Source of the DNA: a virus
Virus record (IMG/VR): IMGVR_UViG_3300036770_004143
Location: 1 to 64,000 of that record
Strand: one strand, 5' to 3'
Length of the DNA stretch: 64,000 bases
Position 1 is the first letter of the stretch, and each line of letters starts with the position of its first letter. Position numbers and translations under genes: made by a program. This document shows, in pieces, positions 37,481 to 44,808 of the stretch. The notes beneath the pieces were generated by a model. It had not been told where the DNA came from, ran no database searches, and saw only the letters and a program-made list of their open reading frames with translations.

Positions 37481-37989
37481 AATCCTCTAAATTCATCTTT
37501 ATTCACAAATGTTGCAACAACTGACCTATAAAACGGTTTATAACCTCCATAAGTATGTTTATTATCCATATTTACAATTCCATCATCAATAACAGAATAA
37601 TATCTAACCTTATCTTCTGTAACATAATATCCCAAATAATCACCTTTCAATAGTTCAACATTAAGGTCATCAAGTTGTTTTTGGTAAAATGAGAATTTCA
37701 TATTCCCAGGTTCTTTCTGTTCAACTTTGGAATTTCCAAGTTGTTTTAATGTTGATTCTGTAATTTGAACAACTCCTTTTACTTCAATGGGTGGCATAAA
37801 GACAATTCCATCTTTTGGCGCTTCACCATATATATCATCTTTCTTTGTCTTCTTTCGGTCTATTCTATATAATACGACACTCATGTTCAAGTCACCGCCC
37901 AAATATTCCATTCCCATCTCAATATCCAGATTAAAATCTTCTTCCCCAAAAAACTTACCAATCCTTGATATTGGAACTAATTTTGCCAT
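37477..37989 (-). CDS. Putative neck / head-tail connector protein
   Basis: A 170-aa protein, not securely identified. The beta-rich C-terminal half (LLKGDYLGYYVTEDKVRYYS, then FYRSVVATFVNKDEF) and the position at the head of the operon containing a gp15-like gene suggest a neck protein comparable to T4 gp14, but no motif proves this. Its start codon is preceded by the late-type motif at 17 nt. It ends in an ATGA overlap with the zinc-ribbon gene. Confidence 0.45.
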   Translation of the reverse strand: MAKLVPISRIGKFFGEEDFNLDIEMGMEYLGGDLNMSVVLYRIDRKKTKKDDIYGEAPKDGIVFMPPIEVKGVVQITESTLKQLGNSKVEQKEPGNMKFSFYQKQLDDLNVELLKGDYLGYYVTEDKVRYYSVIDDGIVNMDNKHTYGGYKPFYRSVVATFVNKDEFRGL

Positions 37990-38006
37990 GTTTTTAACTT
38001 ATATTA

Positions 38007-38016
38007 ATATAAATAT
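38007..38016 (-). promoter_or_regulatory. Candidate phage late promoter motif (neck-fibre operon)
   Basis: ATATTTATAT on the minus strand, 17 nt before the ATG at 37989; it would drive the whole neck and fibre operon. Confidence 0.5.
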
Positions 38017-38080
38017 ATAGTAGTTAATAAATTGATAATTTGTTTGATTTTTATTATAATTAAAATTATGTAAATTACTT

Positions 38081-39838
38081 ATGGTAAAAAAGAAAATAAC
38101 AAAAGATGATGCTTTAGAAATATTGAAAAATTATAATGGTGATAATAATTATTTAATTAACATCCGTAATTTATCATTTGATAATCCAAATTTCTATTTG
38201 ACAGATAGTCAGATTGAGTATATATCATTATTTAATGAAACAAAACCAAAGGTTGCAAGAAAGTGGGTTGAATTGGATCCTTATTATGCAAAAATGATTG
38301 CTGATGATAAGTTATTGGTTAGAATCCCAGAGAAAATGTGGGTTGAAAAATTATTGGTTGAGAAGGAAAAATCATATCATATTTTTGGTAGATTTTTTGA
38401 AAATGATAGATTAAATCTTTATTGGATTCCAAAGGATGCAATTGTTGTTGATAAAACAAATAAGGATGTTGTGGTTGATTTTGAAAAGTATTCTCATAGA
38501 ATGCCATTTGAACACCAGAAGGAGGCAATTATAAAGTTGCTTGAGAATGATAAATTCATATTGGCAGATGACATGGGTTTGGGTAAGACAAGTTCTGCCA
38601 TTGTGGCTTCAATTGAAGCAAAACCAACTAAAATATTAATAATATGTCCAGCAAGTTTGAAGCAGAATTGGGAAAGAGAAATTAGGAATTACACAGATAA
38701 GCCCATTTATATTTGCGAAGGTAAAAAATATGATGATAATGCTAATTTTGTTATTATTAATTATGATATTTTAAAGAACTTTCATTCATTGAAATCAAAA
38801 GAGGAATCAATTATTCAAAAATCAAAATTTGATTTAATCATATTGGATGAATGTCATCTTGTTAAAAATCCACAAGCATCAAGAACCAAATTAATAAATG
38901 ATATTTGCAAAGATATAAAGAAAATTTGGCTATTAACTGGAACACCATTAACATCACGACCAATTGATTATTTCAATTTATTATCATTGGTTGATAGTCC
39001 TGTTGCAAGAAACTGGATGGCATATGTTAAAAGATATTGTGCTGGGTATCAATTTACTGTTGGGTTTAATAAGGTATGGAATGTGAATGGTGCATCAAAT
39101 CTGGATGAATTAAGGGAGAGAACAGCACCATTATTATTAAGGCGTTTAAAAGAGAATGTGTTAGATTTGCCAGAAAAGATAATAACACCAGTTTATTTAA
39201 CATTAAAATCAAAAGAATATGAGAATGTGATGGGTGAATATTTTGATTGGGTAAAGAACAATCCAAAGGAATCAAAATCATTGAGTGTTCAATTTACTAA
39301 ACTTATGAAAGTTAGGCAAATAATTGCTGATGAAAAGATTAAGAACACCATAGAATTGATTGAGAATACCTTGGAACAAGAAAGGAAGGTGATTGTGTTT
39401 TCAAATTTCACAAACTCATTAGATAAGATATATGAGCATTTTAAGAAAATTGCAGTAAAATTGGATGGAAGTTCAACAATGAAACAAAGACAAGATAGTG
39501 TGGATAAATTTCAAAATGAAGATAATATTAAAGTTTTTGTTGGGAATATAAAGGCTGCAGGTGTTGGTTTAACATTAACACGTGGTGATGTTGTTATCTT
39601 TAATGATTTATCTTTTGTTCCAGCCGATCATAGTCAGGCAGAAGATAGAGCATATAGAATTGGTCAGAAAAATTCTGTATCTGTATTATATCCAATATTT
39701 GAGAATACCATTGAGGGAATTATATATGATATGTTGGATAGGAAGAAAAAGATTATATCAACAGTATTGGGTGATAACTTAATTGAAGGGGATGTTAGTG
39801 AAGATATTTTAACACAAATATTAAATTTTGGAAAATAA
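38081..39838 (+). CDS. SNF2-family DEAD-box-like DNA translocase/helicase
   Basis: A 585-aa protein of the SNF2 type. The motifs in order are: Q-like (HQKEAIIKLLE), Walker A LADDMGLGKTSSAI, Ia ILIICPASLKQNW, II LIILDECHLVKNP (DECH), III WLLTGTPLTSRP, then the C-terminal domain with VIVFSNFTNSLD, VGNIKAAGVGLTLTRGDVVI and AEDRAYRIGQKNSV. The last stretch is the classic SNF2 motif VI. It resembles the single-subunit annealing helicases, which rewind or remodel forks, rather than T4 UvsW. A phage role in recombination or fork restart is likely. It is divergent from the neck operon. Confidence 0.85.
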   Translation: MVKKKITKDDALEILKNYNGDNNYLINIRNLSFDNPNFYLTDSQIEYISLFNETKPKVARKWVELDPYYAKMIADDKLLVRIPEKMWVEKLLVEKEKSYHIFGRFFENDRLNLYWIPKDAIVVDKTNKDVVVDFEKYSHRMPFEHQKEAIIKLLENDKFILADDMGLGKTSSAIVASIEAKPTKILIICPASLKQNWEREIRNYTDKPIYICEGKKYDDNANFVIINYDILKNFHSLKSKEESIIQKSKFDLIILDECHLVKNPQASRTKLINDICKDIKKIWLLTGTPLTSRPIDYFNLLSLVDSPVARNWMAYVKRYCAGYQFTVGFNKVWNVNGASNLDELRERTAPLLLRRLKENVLDLPEKIITPVYLTLKSKEYENVMGEYFDWVKNNPKESKSLSVQFTKLMKVRQIIADEKIKNTIELIENTLEQERKVIVFSNFTNSLDKIYEHFKKIAVKLDGSSTMKQRQDSVDKFQNEDNIKVFVGNIKAAGVGLTLTRGDVVIFNDLSFVPADHSQAEDRAYRIGQKNSVSVLYPIFENTIEGIIYDMLDRKKKIISTVLGDNLIEGDVSEDILTQILNFGK

Positions 39839-39840
39839 TA

Positions 39841-39871
39841 TTTGTTTTTTGGGATTTAAATTATACCTTTG
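39841..39871 (+). promoter_or_regulatory. Bacteroidetes-type promoter
   Basis: -33 TTTG at 39841-39844, a 19-nt spacer, then -7 TACCTTTG at 39864-39871 (TAnnTTTG). This suits the small gene starting at 39902 and suggests use by the host primary sigma factor, hence early expression. Confidence 0.65.
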
Positions 39872-39901
39872 CAAAATATTTATAACAAAAACCAAAGCAA
39901 A

Positions 39902-40135
39902 ATGAAAGAAAGTATTATTAAAACATCAGACTTATTTAATTGGATTTCTGAAAAGGAACAACTTATAAATGCTGAAATGGGTGCATTTGAAAAAACAGAT
40001 GCCATTATGGTTCAGAAACTTACATCTTTGCAAAAAGAGTTGGAGTTGTTGAGAGAGTTGAATGCTTTTATTGACCACAATTACCAAGAAGAAACATTCA
40101 TATTTGAAAATGAACTCTTTGAAGTTAATGCCTAA
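39902..40135 (+). CDS. Small protein of unknown function (coiled coil)
   Basis: 77 aa from ATG 39902 (MKESIIKTSDLFNWIS), rather than the upstream non-ATG extension. The middle is a likely coiled coil (MVQKLTSLQKELELLRELNA), and the end is acidic. Not recognised. It has a host-type promoter directly upstream and a terminator directly after its stop, so it forms a single-gene early-type unit. Confidence 0.6.
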   Translation: MKESIIKTSDLFNWISEKEQLINAEMGAFEKTDAIMVQKLTSLQKELELLRELNAFIDHNYQEETFIFENELFEVNA

Positions 40136-40138
40136 CTT

Positions 40139-40170
40139 AAAACCCCCAACCATAAAGATTGGGGGTTTTT
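40139..40170. terminator. Bidirectional terminator between convergent units
   Basis: The stem AAAACCCCCAA (40139-40149) / TTGGGGGTTTT closes a 9-nt loop and has T tracts on both strands. It serves the small plus-strand gene and the minus-strand LRR operon. Confidence 0.8.
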
Positions 40171-40172
40171 CA

Positions 40173-40757
40173 TTATACTATTATTTGACCTTTTATAACT
40201 CCAGGCTTAATCATATCTCTTAATTCATTAAATGAATATTGTTCTAATTCTGTATATCTTATATATAAATTCTCACCAACTTCTAAGCCTTCTGGTAATG
40301 AAGTTATTTTTGTTCCACTTATATTCAAATCACCCCCAACTTTCAACCCTTTTGGTAATGAGGTAATTTCTAATCCTTCTAAATTTAAATACCCTTTAAC
40401 ATTTAATCCTTCCGGTATTGATGTTATTTTTGATTGAAAAAGGGTTAAACTATTCCCAACTTTTAAGCCTTGTGGTAATGATTTTATTTTTGAATAATGT
40501 AAATACAAATCATCACCAACTTCCAATCCTTCTGGTAATGATATTATTTTTGAATATGATAAATCTAAAGTACCACTAACTTTTAATCCTTTTGGTAATG
40601 ATTTTATTTTTGAATCAAATAAATCCAAATCACCTTTAACATTTAAATCTTTTTCTGTTAATTGAATTTTACTCTTCACTTTCCACAAGAATGGAGGGTT
40701 ACAATTTTCCTTTCCTTGAAGGAAATCAAATATTCTTTTTAGTACTTCTTTTTCCAT
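40173..40757 (-). CDS. LRR-like repeat protein, family copy 8 of 8
   Basis: A 194-aa protein, last of an eight-gene operon. It has the family layout: an N-terminal helix (KEVLKRIFDFLQGKENCNPP), a central solenoid of about six 20-residue units of the type LxLxxSxIxSLPxGLxVxGx, and a C-terminal cap with YSFNELRDMIKPGVIKGQII. The repeat is leucine-rich-repeat-like with Ser/Thr and Ile on one face. No signal peptide, so probably cytoplasmic. Its ATG shares its A with the stop of the preceding gene (TAATG), implying termination-reinitiation. Function unknown. Confidence 0.75.
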   Translation of the reverse strand: MEKEVLKRIFDFLQGKENCNPPFLWKVKSKIQLTEKDLNVKGDLDLFDSKIKSLPKGLKVSGTLDLSYSKIISLPEGLEVGDDLYLHYSKIKSLPQGLKVGNSLTLFQSKITSIPEGLNVKGYLNLEGLEITSLPKGLKVGGDLNISGTKITSLPEGLEVGENLYIRYTELEQYSFNELRDMIKPGVIKGQIIV

Positions 40758-41239
40758 TATCTAATTATTTCTCCTTTTATAAATCCAGGTTTAATCATTT
40801 CCCTTAATTCTTCATCTGAATATTTTATTAATGGTGTGTACTTTATATACAAAATCTTACCAACTTCCAATCCTTTTGGTAATGAGGTTATGGCATCACA
40901 ACCAATTATGTTTAATTCACCACCAACTTTTAAATTATCTGGCAATGAGGTTATTTTTTTTTGGGCTCTTAAATCCAAACTACCCCCAACTTCTAATCCT
41001 TCTGGTAATGATGTTATTTTTGTTTTATATAAATGCAAATAACCACTAATTTTCAATCCTTTTGGTAGTGATTTTATTTTTGATTTATACAAATCCAAAT
41101 TACCTTTGAAATTTAAATCTTCTTCTGTTAATGGGTAATTAAGCATAATTTTCCATGTTAGAGTTCTTTTATATTTTGGTATTTTATTTTCCTTCTCTTC
41201 AAGAAAATCAAATATTCTTTTTAGTGCTTGTTTTTCCAT
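40757..41239 (-). CDS. LRR-like repeat protein, family copy 7
   Basis: A 160-aa paralogue with the same N-terminal helix, about four SLPxGL units and the C-terminal cap (YSDEELREMIKPGFIKGEII). The third unit is disturbed (LRAQKKITSLPDNLKVGGEL), with an extra two residues, and the N-terminal linker is longer (KENKIPKYKRTLTW), so copies have drifted individually. Its start lies three nt after the stop of copy 6. Confidence 0.75.
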   Translation of the reverse strand: MEKQALKRIFDFLEEKENKIPKYKRTLTWKIMLNYPLTEEDLNFKGNLDLYKSKIKSLPKGLKISGYLHLYKTKITSLPEGLEVGGSLDLRAQKKITSLPDNLKVGGELNIIGCDAITSLPKGLEVGKILYIKYTPLIKYSDEELREMIKPGFIKGEIIR

Positions 41240-41242
41240 TAT

Positions 41243-41644
41243 CTAATATATATTTCCATTTATATAACCAGGTTTTATCATTTCTCTTAATTCATCATCT
41301 GAAAGTTTTTCTAATTTTGATCCTCTAGTAAATAAATCACCCTCTAATTTCAAACCTTTTGGCAATAATGTTATTGATGTGTATCTTAAATACAAATCGC
41401 CACCAATTTTCAATCCTTCTGGTAATGAGGTTATTGCTGATCCAAATAATAACAAATTTCCCATAACTTTTAACCCTTCTGGTAGTGAAGTTATATTTGA
41501 ATTATGTAAATCTAAATCACCTTCAATATTTAAATCATCTTCTATTAATGGTATATCATGCCTCAATTTCCATAATAATGGTGGATTACAATTTTCCTTC
41601 TCTTCAAGAAAATCAAATATTCTTTTTAGTTGTTCTTTTTTCAT
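41243..41644 (-). CDS. LRR-like repeat protein, family copy 6
   Basis: A 133-aa paralogue with three SLPxGL-type units, one of which reads ITLLPKGLKL, and the cap LSDDELREMIKPGYINGNIY. Among the shortest of the set, so unit number varies between three and six across copies. Its start shares a base with the stop of copy 5 (TAATG). Confidence 0.75.
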   Translation of the reverse strand: MKKEQLKRIFDFLEEKENCNPPLLWKLRHDIPLIEDDLNIEGDLDLHNSNITSLPEGLKVMGNLLLFGSAITSLPEGLKIGGDLYLRYTSITLLPKGLKLEGDLFTRGSKLEKLSDDELREMIKPGYINGNIY

Positions 41645-42126
41645 TATATTAATATTTCTCCATGTATAAATCCAGGATAAACCATTTCTCTTAATTCATC
41701 CTCATAATCATCATTATAATCATAGTCATCAGCTAATGGAGTTCCAATTAAGTCCAAATCACCGCCAACTTCCAATCCTTTTGGTAATGATTTTATATCT
41801 GTATATACTATATTCAAATCACCGCCAACTTCTAATCCTTCTGGTAGTGATGTTATTTTTGTATTAGCCAAAGACAAATCACCCCCAACTTTCAACCCTT
41901 TTGGTAATAACATTATCTTTGAAATGGATAAATCTAAATCACCTTCAACTTTCAACCCTTCTGGCAATGAAGTTATATTTGATTGAAACAAATTCAAATT
42001 GCCTTTAACATTTAAATCTTCTTCTATTAATGGTTCATTATTTTTAAATTTCCATAAAAATGGTGCTCTATGCTCTCCCTTCTCTTCAAGGAAATCAAAT
42101 ATTCTTTTTAGTGCTTCTTTTTCCAT
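41644..42126 (-). CDS. LRR-like repeat protein, family copy 5
   Basis: A 160-aa paralogue with four repeat units and a cap that carries an acidic insertion (DDYDYNDDYEDELREMVYPG) not seen in the others. The N-terminus reads MEKEALKRIFDFLEEKGEHR. TAATG overlaps at both ends show strong coupling in the operon. Confidence 0.75.
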   Translation of the reverse strand: MEKEALKRIFDFLEEKGEHRAPFLWKFKNNEPLIEEDLNVKGNLNLFQSNITSLPEGLKVEGDLDLSISKIMLLPKGLKVGGDLSLANTKITSLPEGLEVGGDLNIVYTDIKSLPKGLEVGGDLDLIGTPLADDYDYNDDYEDELREMVYPGFIHGEILI

Positions 42127-42653
42127 TATCTAATTATTTTTCCTTTTATAAATCCAGGTTTAATCATTTCTCTTAATTCCTCTTCAGTGTATTTAGTTAA
42201 ACTTGTGAGTTTTACATTTACACCACCATCAACTTTCAATCCTTTTGGTAATGATGTCAAATTTTTACACATTATTAAAAATAAATTCTTGCCAACATAT
42301 AATCCTTCTGGTAATGATGTTATATTTGTATAATCTAAATGCAAATCCTTCCCAACTTTCAATCCTTCTGGTAATGATTTAATATTTGAATGTTCTAAAT
42401 CCAAATCACCGCCAACTTCTAAACCTTTTGGCAATGATTCTATTTTTGAACCATATAAATCCAAATTACCACCAACTACTAGTCCTTCTGGCAATGAGGT
42501 TATATCTGAATTTAAGAGACTCAAAGTCCCTTCAACATTTAATTCTTCTTTGGTTAATGGTATATCATTTTTCAACTTCCACATAAATGGTGCAATATGT
42601 TCTCCCTTTGCTTCAAGGAAATCAAATATTCTTTTTAGTGCTTCTTTTTTCAT
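42126..42653 (-). CDS. LRR-like repeat protein, family copy 4
   Basis: A 175-aa paralogue with five repeat units; the fifth (LIMCKNLTSLPKGLKVDGGV) has a one-residue expansion and is the most divergent. N-terminal helix and cap (YTEEELREMIKPGFIKGKII) as in the family. Overlaps copy 3 by ATGA and copy 5 by TAATG. Confidence 0.75.
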   Translation of the reverse strand: MKKEALKRIFDFLEAKGEHIAPFMWKLKNDIPLTKEELNVEGTLSLLNSDITSLPEGLVVGGNLDLYGSKIESLPKGLEVGGDLDLEHSNIKSLPEGLKVGKDLHLDYTNITSLPEGLYVGKNLFLIMCKNLTSLPKGLKVDGGVNVKLTSLTKYTEEELREMIKPGFIKGKIIR

Positions 42654-43237
42654 GTCCTATATATCTTTCCTTTTATAACTCCAGGTTTTATCATTTCTCT
42701 TAATTGTTTATTTGTGTATTTTTTTAATGGTGTGTTATATATATGTAAATTACCACCAACTTTCAAGTCTTCTGGTAATGAGGTTATATTTGAATATGCT
42801 AAATTCAAATAACCACCAACTTTCAAACCTTTTGGTAATGAGGTTATATTTGAATATGATAAATACAAATTACCTCTAACTATTAACCCTTCTGGTAATG
42901 ATTTTATTTTTGAATAATGTAAATACAAATCATCACCAACTTCCAATCCTTCTGGTAATGATATTATTTCTGAATATGATAAATCCAAATAACCAAAAAC
43001 TTTCAAGCCTTCTGGTAATGAGGTTATGTTTGAATCATTTAAATTTAAATTCCCCTCAACCTCTAATCCTTCTGGCAATGAGGTTAGAATTGTTCTTCTT
43101 AAATCCAAAGTACCACTAACTTTCAAATCTTCTTTTGTTAATGGTATATTATTAATTAATTTCCATTTAACTGGTGCATTTTGCTCTCCTTTCTCTTCAA
43201 GGAAATCAAATATTCTTTTTAGTGCTTCTTTTTTCAT
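42650..43237 (-). CDS. LRR-like repeat protein, family copy 3
   Basis: A 195-aa paralogue and the longest, with six regular 20-residue units, each of the pattern NITSLPEGLKVxGYLxLxYS. Units 3-4 (SYSEIISLPEGLEVGDDLYL, then HYSKIKSLP) are almost identical to units 2-3 in copy 8 at both protein and DNA level, suggesting duplication or gene conversion between copies. ATGA overlaps on both sides. Confidence 0.75.
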   Translation of the reverse strand: MKKEALKRIFDFLEEKGEQNAPVKWKLINNIPLTKEDLKVSGTLDLRRTILTSLPEGLEVEGNLNLNDSNITSLPEGLKVFGYLDLSYSEIISLPEGLEVGDDLYLHYSKIKSLPEGLIVRGNLYLSYSNITSLPKGLKVGGYLNLAYSNITSLPEDLKVGGNLHIYNTPLKKYTNKQLREMIKPGVIKGKIYRT

Positions 43238-43641
43238 CTCCTATATATCTTTCCTTTTATAACTCCAGGTTTTATCATTTCTATTAATTGTTTATTTGTG
43301 TATTTTTTTAATGGTGTGTTATTTATATGTAAATTCCCACCAACTTTCAATCCTTCTGGTAGTGAGGTTATTTTTGAACCCATTAAAAATAAAGCACCTT
43401 CAACTGTTAAATCATTTGGTAATGAGGTTATGTCTGTTAAATATAAATTCAAATAACCACCAACTTTCAATCCTCTTGGTAATGAGGTTATTTTTGAGTA
43501 ATGTAAATTCAAATCACCTTTAACATTTAAATCTTCTTCTATTAATGGTTCATTATTTTTAAATTTCCATAAAAATGGTGCTCTATGCTCTTCCTTCTCT
43601 TCAAGGAAATCAAATATTCTTTTTAGTGCTTGTTTTTCCAT
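43234..43641 (-). CDS. LRR-like repeat protein, family copy 2
   Basis: A 135-aa paralogue with three units. The C-terminal cap (TPLKKYTNKQLIEMIKPGVI) is nearly the same as in copy 3, and its N-terminal segment (RAPFLWKFKNNEPLIEEDLN) is nearly the same as in copy 5, so the gene looks like a mosaic of its neighbours. Confidence 0.75.
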   Translation of the reverse strand: MEKQALKRIFDFLEEKEEHRAPFLWKFKNNEPLIEEDLNVKGDLNLHYSKITSLPRGLKVGGYLNLYLTDITSLPNDLTVEGALFLMGSKITSLPEGLKVGGNLHINNTPLKKYTNKQLIEMIKPGVIKGKIYRR

Positions 43642-44045
43642 TATCTAACTATATCATATTTTATAAATCCAGGTTTAATCATTTCCCTTAATTCTTCACC
43701 TGAATATTTTGTTAATGGTGTTCCATAAATATACAAATCACCCCCAACTTCCAATCCTTTTGGTAATGTTTGTATTGGCAAAAAAGCTAATAGTAAATTA
43801 TTCCCAACTTTCAATCCTTCTGGTAATGTTTCTATATTTAATTGTATTAAATCTAATGTCCCCCCAACTTTCAATCCTTTTGGTAATGAAGTTATGTTTG
43901 TTCCTGATAAATCCAAATTGCCTTTAACATTTAATTCTTCTTCTCTTAATGGTATATCATGCATCAATTTCCATAATAATGGTGGATTACAATTTTCCTT
44001 CTCTTCAAGAAAATCAAATATTATTTTTAGTACAGTATTATCCAT
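43641..44045 (-). CDS. LRR-like repeat protein, family copy 1 (first gene of operon)
   Basis: A 134-aa paralogue from the ATG at 44045 (MDNTVLKIIFDFLEEK), which matches the family start; an upstream ATG at 44102 would run through the divergent promoter. Three repeat units, two of which use TLP in place of SLP. This is the most divergent copy. A candidate late promoter motif lies 17 nt before the start, so it probably heads the 3.9-kb operon. Confidence 0.75.
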   Translation of the reverse strand: MDNTVLKIIFDFLEEKENCNPPLLWKLMHDIPLREEELNVKGNLDLSGTNITSLPKGLKVGGTLDLIQLNIETLPEGLKVGNNLLLAFLPIQTLPKGLEVGGDLYIYGTPLTKYSGEELREMIKPGFIKYDIVR

Positions 44046-44052
44046 TATCTTA

Positions 44053-44071
44053 ATATTTATATTATAAATAT
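44053..44071. promoter_or_regulatory. Divergent pair of candidate phage late promoter motifs
   Basis: The plus strand reads ATATTTATAT at 44053-44062 (17 nt before the SOD ATG at 44080). The minus strand reads ATATTTATA at 44071-44063 (17 nt before the LRR ATG at 44045). The two are back to back in a 34-nt gap, which shows that motif orientation follows gene direction. Confidence 0.6.
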
Positions 44072-44079
44072 AATCTTTT

Positions 44080-44769
44080 ATGAAAATACTGGAAACAATC
44101 AAAGAAGAAATAATATCAAGAATACATAAAGATAATGTTGATTTCTTAATTCAAGAAATGAAAAAAGTTGGCATTGAAAAACTTCCTTATTCATATGCTT
44201 CATTAAAACCTTTTGTTGATGAAAAGACAATGAATATTCATTATAATAAACATTATATTGGTTATGTGGATAAATTGAATAAAGCATTAAAGAACACAAA
44301 ATCAAATGGTGATTTAAAGCAAATCATATCAAATATAAGCAAATATGATGATAAGATTAGGAATAATGCTGGTGGTGCATTTAATCATGCTTTATTCTGG
44401 AATATGTTAACCCCCACCAAAAAGAATGTTCCAAGTGAATTAAAAACAAAAATAAATGCAAGTTTTGGGACATTTAATGCTTTCAAGAAAAAGTTTGAGG
44501 AGGTTGCAAAAGACCATTTTGGATCCGGATGGGTCTGGCTTGTTGCAACCAAAAATAATAGATTAAAAGTAATAAGCACACCAAACCAGGATAATCCCCT
44601 TATGAATGTGATTAAGGATGGGGGTTTTCCAATATTGGGATTGGATTTATGGGAACATGCTTATTATCTAAAATATCAAAACAAAAGGGATGAATATATT
44701 CATAACTTTTGGGATTATGTAAATTGGGATTTTGTTCTTGAATTATATCAAAATGCAAATGATAAGTAG
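44080..44769 (+). CDS. Fe/Mn superoxide dismutase with N-terminal helix extension
   Basis: A 229-aa protein whose residues from about 33 are a complete Fe/Mn SOD: LPYSYASLKPFVDEKTMNIH (first His), NHALFWNM (second His), then FGSGWVWLVATKNNR, and LGLDLWEHAYYLKYQN (Asp and third His). All four metal ligands are present. Family members have about 190-205 aa; the extra N-terminal helix (MKILETIKEEIISRIHKDNV) resembles the short amphipathic segments on other phage proteins here and may target the protein to the virion or scaffold. It may detoxify superoxide in infected cells or after entry. First gene of a plus-strand unit with a neck-type gene. Confidence 0.88.
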   Translation: MKILETIKEEIISRIHKDNVDFLIQEMKKVGIEKLPYSYASLKPFVDEKTMNIHYNKHYIGYVDKLNKALKNTKSNGDLKQIISNISKYDDKIRNNAGGAFNHALFWNMLTPTKKNVPSELKTKINASFGTFNAFKKKFEEVAKDHFGSGWVWLVATKNNRLKVISTPNQDNPLMNVIKDGGFPILGLDLWEHAYYLKYQNKRDEYIHNFWDYVNWDFVLELYQNANDK

Positions 44770-44787
44770 CCAAAAGAATAGTTTCTT

Positions 44788-44797
44788 ATATTTATAT
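44788..44797 (+). promoter_or_regulatory. Candidate phage late promoter motif (plus strand)
   Basis: ATATTTATAT, 11 nt before the ATG at 44809. Confidence 0.5.
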
Positions 44798-44808
44798 ATA
44801 AAAGAAAT

